Program-made: the position numbers and the translations under genes
In this document: positions 20,493 to 31,804 of the stretch, one piece after another
Layout: each line of letters starts with the position of its first letter
Numbering within the stretch: position 1 is the stretch's first letter
Assembly (NCBI GenBank): GCA_000827325.1
Contig: KN832881.1
Coordinates: 580,616-644,615 of the forward strand
Source: Oidiodendron maius Zn
Taxonomy: Eukaryota; Ascomycota; Leotiomycetes; Myxotrichaceae
Reading direction: 5' to 3'
Length of the DNA stretch: 64,000 nt
Notes under the pieces: model-generated
What the model was told of the DNA's origin: nothing
Database searches by the model: none
What the model saw: only the letters and a program-made list of their open reading frames with translations

Positions 20493-22831
20493 GAAAATTT
20501 GCAGAGCACTGCTCCAATCTTCTTGTACTCTCGGTTTAGTTTCGATCCAAGCGGGGATATGATCCTCGAACCGTCTTCTAATGATGCTCTGCTCTGGAGA
20601 AAAGACGAGTGCCGAACAGTATAATTGAAGTGGGGCTTGTTCAATCACAGGTCGGTTATATAAGACGAAGCGCTTCGCATCGTGGACTAATGCCTGAAGG
20701 TTAGGACTTTTATTAGCCTGAATATAGGTCAGTCAGAAATCACCAGTATACTGCATAGGCTTACCTCTAGAATGGAATACAAAGTTGTAATCATCGCAAT
20801 ACTCTCCGAAGTATATTCTAGAAGACTCATTGCCTCAAGCCAATGAAGCAAGTGCTCTCGAAAGAAGACGTGGACCTGACCCTCATCGTAGAGACTACTT
20901 TTGATCTCCATCAAATGGTAGACCCAGTAGCGACAAGCATATTGGACTTCTGCTGGCAGATGATAATCTATAACCTGACTATCGATCTTGCTTCGAAGCA
21001 TCCCAGGTCTCTGTATATTGCATATATCTTTCTTGAGACGGTTGGTCAATAAGTGAAGGCACTTGCAAGCTATCTTCTCATGTGTCTTCTTCTCATCTAC
21101 CCAGAACGGGCTCTTTCCACGCTTCAGCGGATCGAGAAGGAAGTCCCGGAAAGAAAGGTGTAGTAATCTTATAGGATGAGCTTGGTTGGTAGGAAGGCTT
21201 AACACGGCGTGCAGTAAGTCCAGCCTGCAAGTAATATCACTCTCTGCAATACGAAGGAGACTTGCTAGTGAGGTGATAGAGAGCGGATCGGCAAGGACAA
21301 CAATTGTCCCAACTACATCTTGGAACTCTTTAGCTAGCTGCTCTTTCTCTACTTCGTCTTGCCCAACAAGCAGTTGGTTCAAAACTGGAAGGTACGTCCT
21401 ATCGAGTTTCGACGCCTGGCTCACTGTTTGGTACTCGAGAATAGTGGCCAGGCGCTTTTTGGGGTCCCATCTTGGATCCCTAACGAAGCGACATACGGTA
21501 GCAGCGAAGATGAAAAGGGGGGCCGACATCTCAACTAGAGCTTCGATGTTCTCTTGCCCCGGCCAATCCATACTTAGCGACCGTTCGACTCTTAATTTCG
21601 TAAACTCGTCTTGTAAGAATACGAATATATCATGCTTAATTGTTGCCCGTGATATTTCATGGAGAACTAGATCCTGATACGTGCTCCCTTCCATGTTCTT
21701 AAAGCCAAGTCGAATTGGCAGCTCCGGCCTACTGGTCACAAAGATCCGTAGATACATCGATGTCACATCTCGGAGGCGCGATAAGAGTCGAAGAATGGTT
21801 CTTATATCCCCTTCTCGTTCACATTCATCTAACGCGTCAACCACTATGACCAGTCTTGAAACCGGTAGAGAAACCTTTTGTATGCTAGATAGAGGCTGGA
21901 AGATAAGCTTCTCGAATTGCTCTTCTAGAGCCTTTTCAAAAATGGTAGAGTCAGCGTCAATGGCAAGCCCGATGAATTGGCCTAGACTAGGCACTTTAGT
22001 AGCCAACTGTACCGCGATAGTGGTGAAGAACCTGGTCGCGTTGCCACGATCTCCTTCACCTCTCTTAAAGAAGAAGCTAGCCCCGAGTTGGCCTCTATCG
22101 GCGAAAGACTGCGCAACTGTCCGGGAGATTGTGGACTTTCCTGTGCCAGCCATACCATTTAACCAGAATATACATGTGGATTGCGCGTCTTCAACCCACT
22201 CTGTGACCTTGCGTAGCAGGTCAACTCTGGTATTTGGAAGGCATCTTGCATCGTGTTCATCGAGGTGCGAGTTGAATTCTGCGCCTTTAGCAGACAGTAG
22301 CTTGGCTAAGTCAATCTTTTGGTGTACTCCAAGAGTAAGGGTGCTGCAGGAACAGACCGTTAGCACTAATGGGGTGGAGGATCGGAACTAAGGACCAGTA
22401 ATATAAACATACGTTTGATCTAATTGTAGAGCGAGAGTGATTGTCTGCTTGCATCTTTCGAGGTCGTTAATGATCTTTTCTACACCCTTGCTCTCAAATG
22501 GCCACTTTAAAGCTCGAATGCCAATACGGCTCATCGTCTTCCGCGTTTTCCCAGGGTCCAATGTCATGCTTAACTGTGTCAGTGGCGAGAAACAACCCCG
22601 AATCGCATCGCGTAGGCCCTGGGAAGCCGCAAGTTGTGTCTTCTCTGGCCCTTTGAGCAGCTCCTCTACTCCCTGAAGCAGTCCGGTGAGGCTATCGACT
22701 TCTCCTCTAAGGCGTTCGATCTCGGCTTTGGCATGCTTGACCGCAAGGGAGTATTGGATGCAAACTGAGGCAATCTTCGCTGACAATTCGATGACTGCAA
22801 TAACGTTTGCCGCCACCCCAAGGCCATCCAT
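19053..22831 (-). CDS. NLR/STAND protein: STAND N-domain, NACHT, WD40 repeats; stop in repeat 12
   Basis: Exons 22413-22831, 20765-22343 and 19053-20717 (introns 69 and 47 nt) give 1220 residues. The ATG at 22831 opens MDGLGVAANVIAVIELSAKI, the start of the fungal STAND N-terminal domain (PF17111 type). The NACHT follows with P-loop NGMAGTGKST (about 202-210) and Walker B LVIVVDALDECER. Next comes a linker typical of HET-E/NWD relatives (LQALVHDAKRFVLYNR, QAPLQLYCSALVFSP), then WD40 repeats from about residue 742. Such proteins act in non-self recognition and programmed cell death. Repeat 12 contains TAG (19053-19055) where sister repeats have CAG. The frame stays open for another 100 codons to 18750, finishing the repeat and a family-like C-terminus (VLGHSSGRVSILAF). 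A recent nonsense change, consistent with CpA-to-TpA, is the simplest reading. The gene lies between inverted repeats. Confidence 0.88.
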
Positions 22832-23791
22832 CGTGGACACTAGTGGTTAGGAAAAGGGAGCGCAGATAAGCCGAGGCGGATGTCGTAGTGCTGGAGCGGG
22901 AGTTCGCCGCCCTCAGCTTGATCATCACGGACGATTCACTTAAGAAAGCGGCGTTCTAGCGACAAATGTCGCCGGCTGACCGTCGCATATCCAGGTCGGA
23001 CATCTTACATGGATGCTGCAACGGACGTAGTCGAAGAGCCTTGGTGGCATGGTGAGGTTGAGGGTGCTAGCTAGCGGCTTGGTCTGGAGCGCCCAGAAAC
23101 TCGTCCTTCGTTTCCGGTGAGGGCGATCAGCCTGCTCTGCTCACATCGTTGTGCTCTTGTCCAGCGCTCCACTCTTCACTGCACTCTAGCACTCTAATAT
23201 ATTGCGCGGCCCATTCTCCGGGAGCTAAACAGAAAGTACAGTGGTATTACACCGAAGCCACCATATTGTCGCGTCAATATGCTTCTGGAGAGGTTATGCA
23301 AGACACAAACCCCAGCAAGTAAAAGTGCTCTAAAATTTCTACATAAAGTAAGGACAAATCCCACTATATAGCTAAATGAATGAACGTAGTTTGAATCAAG
23401 GATTCATAGGATTCATATAAAGGAATGAAAGAGATTCGTATGGATTTTAGGGATTAATCCATAAGAATTTAGACCCGTGAGCCTGAATTCAAGCACCATC
23501 ACCACATGCTTGAGGGTTGCTTATGTAGCCGGTTTCCGCAACACATTAAGTTACAAAGGCCAAGTTTTAAAGTAACCAGCATGGTCATAGCGTTTTTGGT
23601 CTCGTGGCATGACCTCTTACGTCAATTCTGAAGTAAACAAACGACCTGACTCTTTCATATTGATTCGTCAGTGTATGGGGGTGCTTTAGTATTGTAGGTA
23701 AAGAATAACGTTAAAGCGGGTTATTTATTTCAGAATTGAGCAAAAGAGGCATTGTCACGAGACCAAAATCGCTATAAACATGTTGGTTAAA
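22832..23791. other. Upstream flank of the NLR gene, 960 bp
   Basis: Lies inside the inverted-repeat unit. It is A/T-rich near 23340-23480, with GGATTCAT-like repeats and a small hairpin (TATGGATT/AATCCATA) at about 23440-23465. No gene recognised. Confidence 0.5.
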
Positions 23792-23895
23792 ACTTGACCT
23801 GATACAGCTAGAAATATTCAAGAAATCCCTGGTCAATGTGGCGCAGTAGAATTTTGTGCCTGTGGTAAAGGTGAAGCTAATTTTGTAAACGACTG
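23792..23895 (-). repeat. Right 104-bp inverted repeat flanking the NLR gene
   Basis: Inverted copy of 18631-18734, with five mismatches in 104 positions (four transitions, one transversion). Confidence 0.85.
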
Positions 23896-25113
23896 TTACC
23901 TGGAAGTTTCTGTTAGTGAGTTTGGAAAAGGGGGCGGGGAGGGGATGTGGCAAGATGAAGGGCATCGGCGGAGTTGTAGTGAGCAATGCATACCAAAATC
24001 GCCGTTGTGTCTTTGCTAAATCCCAGTATCAGACTATTATTGGGGCGAGGGAGGATAGATGTTTGGTTCAAAGAAATGTCGCAAAATATACAGCAATAAT
24101 AATAAAAAAAGACGGTTCGCACCTCCGAAATTTCGGGTGCCTTGCTCCGCCCAGATCTTTATCTAAAGTTATGTAACTAAACGCCTCCTCATCCTCGAGA
24201 ACCTTCAGAACATCCTCTGAAGCCTCGACATGCCCGATGCAACACTCATCGAGCATCTGCTGGATACTCCCCGTTGCTATTTTATACTACAGCCCAGTAA
24301 CATGGAGTTTTCCCAGGCGCGGGCAGGGCGCGGGCAGAGTGCAGCCCAGAAACATAGTCAGAAAAGGCGACGTGCAACAAAAGGTAGAATCACTCTCTGA
24401 TTGGTTGCCGGCAACTTCAACCAACTTCTCCTACCTCAACCACCTGTGCATAATCAGATCCTCCATCAGATAAGCAGAAGGCAGATCGGCGAGACTCATA
24501 CTGCTTAGACCAGTCTCCAAACGGCATACTTAGAGCTGTGCTGCCCCGTCAACGCCCGCCAAGCGGACGCTATTCAGGAAGAAGCTTCAGCCTACTCTTG
24601 CCGGGCCCAATGGCCATGGGCGCTCTACCGGCGGCGCACATCATCCAGCCTGGCCTCCCGCCTTCGATCGTCATGCTGGGTTTACGCCATCTGATAACCC
24701 CCGACGGCCCCGAGCGGAAGCGTGCCCGCCCTGTCAGACGGGCCAATTCCACACTTGGACCCTACGTGAGCGAACCAGAGGGCAGCAAGCCACTCTCGTT
24801 ACCTAACTCGGCCATCTCCACCATTAAGAAAAAATCGCCCTGTCGTCGGATTTTGGGTTTAACATTTTACCTCCGTGAAGTACAAGAGGAGAAAGGCATC
24901 CCGTCTTAAGAGCTCCCAAGATGCGTTCGGGACAAGGCTGATTTTGAGGTTTGCTTTTGTTTGTGCTTGGCCGCCTGATATATCGACCAGCGGCCTCCCA
25001 CTCTTCTATCGCGGCTGCGGGCAACGGAAATAAATTTATTATTATAAAGAAGCGCGAAACCCCGCCAACCGCCACCCAGAGAGTTTCTGCACAGGTCTCA
25101 CAACCCTCTCGAC
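23896..25113. other. Intergenic, 1.2 kb
   Basis: Lies between the NLR unit and the MFS gene. An open frame at 24538-24909 (+) has no recognisable domain and is not called. Confidence 0.45.
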
Positions 25114-26944
25114 ATGGCTGTCGAAGACCATTCTCCGGATTCGATTAGCTTGGAGGGCGAGAAACCTGCCCAACCAGTTGTGCCCGCTACCCAGAATGCC
25201 CCTCCAGAGGAGCCCGAGGCGTCGAGGACGAAGTTGCAGACGACGATCATTATGCTCTCCCTATGTGCCTCTGTCTTCCTTGCAGCACTCGACACCTCCA
25301 TCATCACCACTGCTCTCCCCACCATTAGCGAGCACTTTCACTCCACGGCCGGCTACACATGGATCGGGTCTGCATACCTGCTTGCCAATGCAGCCTCAAC
25401 ACCATCATGGGGCAAGTTCTCCGATATCTGGGGTCGCAAACCTATTCTCCTCGGCGCTTCCATTATTTTCTTCATCGGCAGTCTACTTGCGGCAGTGAGT
25501 GTCTCTATCCAGATGTTAATTGCCGCGCGGGCTATACAAGGAATTGGTGGAGGCGGACTCATTATCCTGGTCAACATATGTATTAGTGATCTGTTTAGCA
25601 TGCGCAAGAGGGGCGCATATTTTGGTATGATCGGTATGGTGTGGGCATTTGCTTCGGCCATCGGACCTATCCTGGGAGGTGTCTTCACAGAGAGGGTTTC
25701 ATGGAGATGGTGTTTCTATATCAACTGTACGCCTTCTTCTCCCGCGTTGCTACTATGGAGCACGAGCTAACAGATCCCTAGTACCAATCACTGGAGTTGT
25801 AACTATAGTTCTTTACTTCTTCCTCCATCTGCATAACCCCAGGACTCCTATGTGGGAGGGTCTGAGTGCAGTGGATTGGGCAGGGAGTTTGACGATTATC
25901 GGAGGCACCCTGATGCTACTCCTCGGCCTCGAATTAGGTGGTGTGACCTATCCATGGAAATCTGTAAAGGTTATCTGCCTCATCGTCTTCGGTGTCGTCG
26001 TCGGAGTCCTCTTCATCATCTACGAGATGAAGGTCGCGCGCTACCCCGTCATGCCAATGCGGATCTTCAAGTATCGCTCCAATCTCGCCTCGCTCGGTGT
26101 CTGCTTCTGTCACGGCTTTGTCTTTATCTCAGGAACATATTTCCTACCACTCTACTTCCAAGCCGTGCTTGGTGCCACGCCTATCCTCTCTGGAGTCTAC
26201 CTCCTACCGTTCGCCATTTCGCTGTCCCTTGTCTCAGCCGCGACTGGCATCTTCATTAAGAAGACGGGCAAGTACCTCCCTGCCATCTGGCTTGGCACGA
26301 GCGTCTTGGTCCTCGGCTTCGGTCTCTTCCAGGACTTGGATCTCACCGCCAACTGGGCCAAGATCATCCTCTTCCAAATAGTCGCCGGCATCGGTGTCGG
26401 CCCAAACTTTCAGTCGCCTTTAATTGCCCTCCAGACCAAGGTTGCGCCTCGCGATATCGCCACTGCGACGGCCACTTTCGGCTTCACGCGTAACCTGTCG
26501 ACTGCCATCTCCGTTGTGATCGGGACTGTCGTCTTCCAGAACGAGATGAATAGGCACTCAGACACCCTCATTGCTGCTCTGGGCCCGCAACTGGCCGCCG
26601 AGCTCTCAGGCGGATCTGCCGGCGCCAGCGTCGGAATTGTGGCGGCTCTTCCCCCTGATCAACAAGCTGTTGCCCGTCTGGCATTCTTCGAGTCCCTAAA
26701 GACCATGTGGATCATGTACGTGGCGTTCGCCGCGCTTGGTCTGCTTGTCAGCTTGTTGGTTGGGAATCAGAAGCTGAGTAAGGACCACACAATAATGAAG
26801 ACTGGTCTAAATCAGGAGAAGACTGCCCCTACGACCATCCCGGAGGCTAATGCCACGCTGAACGACGAGGAGAAACAAGTCTCCGGGGGTGATTTGGCTA
26901 TATCCAAAGAGACACGCGACATTGCACCTAAAGTGGAAGCGTAA
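25114..26944 (+). CDS. MFS exporter, DHA2/DHA14 (14-TM) drug/toxin type
   Basis: Two exons, 25114-25726 and 25782-26944 (55-nt intron), 591 residues. After a cytosolic, acidic N-terminus the membrane part starts with LCASVFLAALDTSIITTALP, the motif C-like/DTSI segment of the DHA14 drug:H+ antiporter group. Also visible are WIGSAYLLANAA, GKFSDIWGRKP (motif A) and RAIQGIGGGGL (motif B). The repeat of hydrophobic segments and the loop FLHLHNPRTP before a second half fit 14 helices. Members export antifungals, mycotoxins or other small molecules at the plasma membrane; the substrate cannot be read from sequence. The C-terminal tail is polar. The gene is next to the NLR unit and convergent with the MADS-box gene, without cluster partners. 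Intact. Confidence 0.9.
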
Positions 26945-28017
26945 TAATAATCCCTCACAAATGGTTCCAAAAATTTCGAAATTTTCATTCTCCACGACGA
27001 AATTTTGTCATCATACACATATCATCCCCTCTCTATATACCCCAGGAGCACATATACAACACAGAAAGTTTCTTCTTTGGCATATTCCCGCTTTGTTTTT
27101 AGATTCGGCGCAAATATGTAAGCATACAGCATGGATAGGGGAGATATACTCGGAATAGAACCACGGAGTGGAGAGGATTATGGACATGGCTGACCCGGGC
27201 TATTTTTGGGTTACGTGCGAATTGTAATAAGAGGAACAAAAAGAAAATTTATCCCTGCTTCTTGTGTGAGGTAGGAGATACCCAAAATATTGAAAGTTTG
27301 TAATTGATCAGTATAAGGTATCATGGTGTGTGAGACTGTGAGAGTGAAAGCTTGTGTGGCCTCACGCCTGGCTATCGCCTTGCGGGGCGTAGAGAGAGGT
27401 AACGAATACGACACAGCCTAGGAGTTCTCGCCCTACAGACAGACACTTGCCTATTTTGTGCAATCAAGTACTACCTAGAGCGCATTGTTCGTACTGAAAC
27501 CCAGCTGTCAAGTTTCACGACTGTAGTCATGAAAAGGGCCAAGTGTATACACTAATTTAATATCATCACAATGTACGGACTTAACTCGATTAATTTGGGT
27601 CTCAATTCCACAATCTATCAACCCCTTTTCTACACCACGCATTCATCCAACGACTTCCTCAGCCACAATAGCGATGGTATACCGAATACAGACGCAACCT
27701 TCCATATCGCACATCAAGTGGCCCCCAAGATCATACATAAATAGCGTTAACTGAAATTGCGCTTGTATATCCACCGACCCGTTTTCCAGCGGAGATTGCA
27801 GCACAGGACGGAGAAGTGAAGAAAGAGCACCAAGAAACACCCCTATATGCATGGCCAGAAGAAAATATGCAACCGGATGAATTGTAAAAAGCTGTCCGTG
27901 AAAGAGAATCGAAACCATTGAGGGAGGAATTTTGTATCATCGTAATCATGATTTCCCCCCCCCCCCCACCATCCACACATAATAGAACAAATGTGCCTAT
28001 TAAGGCAGTGTGAATAA
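26945..28017. other. Convergent intergenic region, 1.07 kb
   Basis: 3' flanks of the MFS gene and the MADS-box gene. Contains a 13-base C run at 27955-27967. No gene recognised. Confidence 0.5.
27955..27967. repeat. Poly-C run (13 bases)
   Basis: Homopolymer in the 3' flank of the MADS-box gene; its length is uncertain in most sequencing chemistries. Confidence 0.8.
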
Positions 28018-29917
28018 CTAAGCCGCGAGTCGCTTCCTTTTTCGATCCGCGTCCTCCTCTCCGTGTCCATTCTCTGGCTCTGGCGTCTTTCGCTTCACTC
28101 CGTTCACAGTCTTATCACGTTCTCCTGAATCCTCTCTTAAGAAGCTCGGCCCGGTACCGACGACTGGGGTTGCAAAATTTAATGGCGAAGGAAGGGTATT
28201 TCCTTCCCTGCTGAAGTTCCAGTCCGGATAGAAGCTGGAAGGCGAAGGTAAGAAATCGTTATTCATAAAGCGGCTGGGCAGTGCAGACACCGGGGTTTCG
28301 ACCATGCTCCCTGCATTTGAGTTTTGAGAAGGCCCTGAGACTGGGTGTGGACGTGCGAATGGGTTTGGTGGACCGGACGCACCGGCTGATAGTAAGGCGG
28401 ACGCTGAAGGAGAGGGAGGCGGGAGAACCACGCCTGATACTGAGGGATGCTCTATTGAGTGCCCATTCCGCTGAGCGTGAGCTGCGTGAGATGCTGAGTG
28501 TGGGGAGGAGTCCCCAGTTGCGCTCTCGCCATCGGAGCCTTCCGCAGGGATCTGCACCCTCAAAACCGGTCGACCCCCGCCACCTATCGAGCCACTGAGC
28601 GTGCGTGACGGTGGCTGGAATCCTCCTTCAGCTATGGTAGAGATAGGGACACTGGCTTTTTTGGCAGGGGACTGTGGCGGGTTTGGAGGCCGAGAAGCGG
28701 CTCCGGCGTCCATGGACTGAGAGCGAACATTGGACGTAGCGGAAGTAGCCGTTCCGCTTCGAGGAGTCTCTCCGCTCGAAGTAGAGGATGCCCAGTGCTG
28801 AGCAAGGAGGGAGCGGCTCTCGTCAATGGGCGTGAATATGCTTCTTGATTTTCCTGACATTCGTTTAACCGGTTCTGGCCTCTGCTCAGGGAGTGTCTGC
28901 GGTTGCGGTTGCTCCTCTTCTTGATGCTCTGACTGTTGTTGGGCGATTTGTTGCTGTTGCGGCTGGGGCGGAGAGGCTTCTGGCTTTATCTGTGGACGGT
29001 CTTGTGGAAAACCCGTGGGTATGGAAGTCCTTCTCTGATCCTCTGCATAGATCTGATGGACTTGCTGTGGGTGCGGGTGCTGTTGTGGGGGTCCGTAGTT
29101 GGAGTATTGTGGTGCTTGCTGAGGTGGCATACCATGCGGAGGCGCCTGCATAGGAGGGCCTTGCATATGTGGAGGCAACCCATGGGGCGGCATGCCAGCT
29201 TGGTGAGGATTGTACATGGGTGGGTTAGGCATATAAGCGTAGCCGTTAGCAGGCTGGGCATGAGTGTGCTGTTGCGGGACTAGGTTAGAACTCGGTCTTC
29301 TTGGGGCGTTTCTAGAAGAGGGTCGAGAGTCATGTTGGGGAGTATGCTGGCGCTGTGGGTGAGGGTGGAATGCGCCATTTGGGATAGGAGGTGAGGCGGA
29401 AGGGGTCTGGTTCCGGATGTGCTGGAAAGCGGCCTGGTTCTGGAACTGAGGAGGGAGCATCTGCTGCCCGACGTCTCCGCCATGCTGGGACATACCCGAA
29501 CCATCGTCGTCGTCATCATCATCATCGTCCTTGCCTTTACCGTTGAAATCGGCTGGGCCTTTATGTTCGTTGGCGCCGCCATACTATAGACAAGTCAGCG
29601 CACTGCCTGGAGCCTCGCGTCTTACTCGGGGGGGGGACCCTACGTATTGGTATCTCGTGAGGATCTCTCCAATATCACTGCTCGAGTACTCGTATAACTT
29701 CTTATTATTGCCAAAGATGATGACGGCGACATCGACTGAGCACAGAACGGACAGCTCATGTGCCTTCTTAAACAAGCCTCCCTTGCGCTTGAGGAAAGTT
29801 CTACACTTCATTAGCATTTTGCTCGAGGCACCACCGCGCGGCAGGCTGGACGGTGACGTACACTGAGCGATTGCGGTCATCCTTGATGGCCTTGATTTCA
29901 ATCTTCCTTCGTCCCAT
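28018..29917 (-). CDS. rlmA: MADS-box (MEF2-type) transcription factor RlmA/Rlm1
   Basis: Three exons, 29862-29917, 29644-29800 and 28018-29583, 592 residues. The spliced N-terminus [19 protein letters not shown], then [20 protein letters not shown] and [10 protein letters not shown], is a complete MADS domain of MEF2 type, nearly that of yeast Rlm1. An Asp run and a long Pro/Gln/Ser-rich region follow, ending in a basic stretch (DRKRKRLAA). Rlm1/RlmA is the transcriptional end point of the PKC-MAP kinase cell-wall-integrity pathway and activates wall-synthesis genes after phosphorylation. Both introns lie near the DNA-binding domain (after SV and after RYQY), a placement that I believe is common in Pezizomycotina. 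A perfect CTA(A/T)4TAG site lies 434 bp upstream of the ATG, suggesting autoregulation. Confidence 0.92.
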
Positions 29918-31804
29918 CGCTGCGACGCGCAGATGCTGCGGAAGAAGGTGGGCAGGATCTTCGAATTGCTCCAGAGTGACAGCACAGGGAAAGCCGGAGC
30001 GGAGGGCGGTTCTCGACCCTCAATCAACGCGTGTGCAACGGGTCGTCACCACATCTATCGCGGGGTGGGCTATCGAGGGAATGAGGGGAGCCGTATACGA
30101 CGATACGGGGACGTGAGGCTGTGAGAAAGGATCGTGGAAGGATTGCGACCGAGCGGGGTGGTGCGCAGGATTGAAGGGCGCCGAGCAGGCAGAAGGGTGG
30201 AGAGGAGTAGGGAGCGAAGGTGGAATATATGATGGCGAGCAGCCGTGGCGATGGGGGTGGGGGAGAGGCGGCGACGGCAGAGGGATCGCGGCGGACGGGA
30301 CTGATAGTGTGGTGATGATCGGTGATGGCAGGTGTCGCCGTGTGGTGATGCTAAATATAGAGGGAGAAGTGGAAGGGGAAGAAAGCGGAGGGAAGTTCAC
30401 GACTGGGGCGCCAAAAGGGGGCGCATAGGCCACCGTAGTGCAGCTGGCCGCCGTAGTGGGATCGCGTTGAATGCCCCAGGCAATAGTGGGATTTTCAGGC
30501 CGCCATCGTCATCCGGCAATCTTCCAAGCCTTAGGGCGGCGGCAATCGCTCTCCAGCCCGACGCCTCTCGAAGCCAGATACAACCCTGATATCACCCTTC
30601 ATCTCAGCTCGATGCGACCTCGCGGGTGTCGTTCTGCGTGCTCTGTGGTCAGCCTCTAGGACATGCTAGCACCGCAGCCCAAAAGCAGCCACACAAAAGA
30701 GCTGACACCTGGCCCGCATAAGCGCCTATCGACGCGGTTGAGCGGTTGACTCAGAGTGGTGGTTGGATGGCCAAGCACTGCAGCGGCGTCTCTTCCTTGC
30801 AAAAGTACTCCGGTGCGGCATAGGGCGACGTCCGCCTGGATGAGGAGACGCAGAGACGCTCGCCTGGTCGCGTAATATGTCCCCTTTTTGCTCGTCTCCC
30901 CGATGCACGCTCTCGGCTGGCAGACAATACCATGCATGCGCGTAGAGTCGGCAGCATGTCCTAGATGCTTGTGGCCCTTGTGTAGCCGTCAGCACGGCTC
31001 GCGTCTTTTGAAACGGGAGACAAGGTATACTCCTGTTGAGCATTGATTTCGATATACTAGTATACTGTCATAGGGCCACGCTGGCGTAAAGTGGTAACAG
31101 GATAAAAACAAATTGTCTATTCTCACAACCTGCACTTGATTTTGGGAAGTAGAAGGACCTGTTATGTATTTAACGCATCCCATTCTATGAACCATGAGGG
31201 TGTCTCATGGAACGTGTGTCCTGCTCTAGCAAGCATGAAAAGGGTCCATATTGCATGACCTAGACCAAACTTCGGAATGATGTTGACGCCAAACCGCCAT
31301 GCATGCAACCCATCATGTTCCCTCCCGTAAAGTACGCCGGAATATATGCATTGACTCCTCAAAGTTTGTACAAAGAAACGAAAACCCTCCTTCAATCCAG
31401 TCTCTCCACCAATTCACAATACTAGCTTTCGTATGGGAAACAAAGAGCTGGAAATGACAGTGGCGCACACTGCCAATCCTCCCCCGATACTATTGGTCTT
31501 TTAAATGTCGCAAGACTCGAAAAGGTAGTTGGAAAGTGGGCCAATGCCATTGACGGAGTGGAGCATCAACCGAATGACGGCGCAGTGATGGCACCGAAGC
31601 CACCATTATTTGCAGCACTGTCTTCCGGCTTCATGGTGCCATTAAGCATAGGACAGAGCCTGGAGGATGAATTGTTAGCATATACGCGTGGATAGAAAGA
31701 GATGGATAGGGATACTAAATGGAAACACAAGGACCACTCGCTTGAGCAGGGCTACTAAGCTCTGTTTTGTCGGCAACTAAGCCCATTTTGTCGCATTATG
31801 GCAA
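29918..31804. other. Intergenic, 1.9 kb: long upstream region of rlmA
   Basis: G/C-rich near rlmA. Holds the Rlm1-type site at 30351-30360. Scattered open frames on both strands have no family features. The right end is the 3' flank of TAF1, with two copies of GGCAACTAAGCC about 28 bp apart, the second spanning the TAF1 stop. Confidence 0.5.
30351..30360. promoter_or_regulatory. MEF2/Rlm1-type binding site upstream of rlmA
   Basis: CTAAATATAG fits the CTA(A/T)4TAG consensus exactly and sits 434 bp upstream of the ATG of a MEF2-type MADS factor. The consensus is established for Rlm1/MEF2; its use here is inference. Confidence 0.5.

Larger units (their letters stand above)
18631..23895 (-). 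mobile_element. TIR-bounded 5.3-kb unit enclosing an NLR gene
   Basis: The 104-bp sequences at 18631-18734 and 23792-23895 are inverted copies with 99 of 104 identical positions and no gaps; four of the five differences are transitions. Both start CAGTCGTTT at the outer edge, as TIRs should. The left end is preceded by TA. The right end is followed by TT, so a TA duplication would have to be mutated. The only gene inside is the NACHT-WD40 gene, whose frame remnant ends 15 bp from the left repeat, plus about 1 kb upstream of its ATG. No transposase is seen. The outer 25 bp resemble the ends of the 2EXR unit (5044-6684). The alternative is two independent insertions of the same short repeat in opposite orientation. 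Confidence 0.55.

Noticed and set aside
23440-23465. Small hairpin TATGGATT/AATCCATA upstream of the NLR gene
   Set aside because: Eight-base arms in A/T-rich DNA are expected by chance.
24538-24909. 123-codon plus-strand open frame between the NLR unit and the MFS gene
   Set aside because: Biased composition, no domain, no supporting promoter or splice features.
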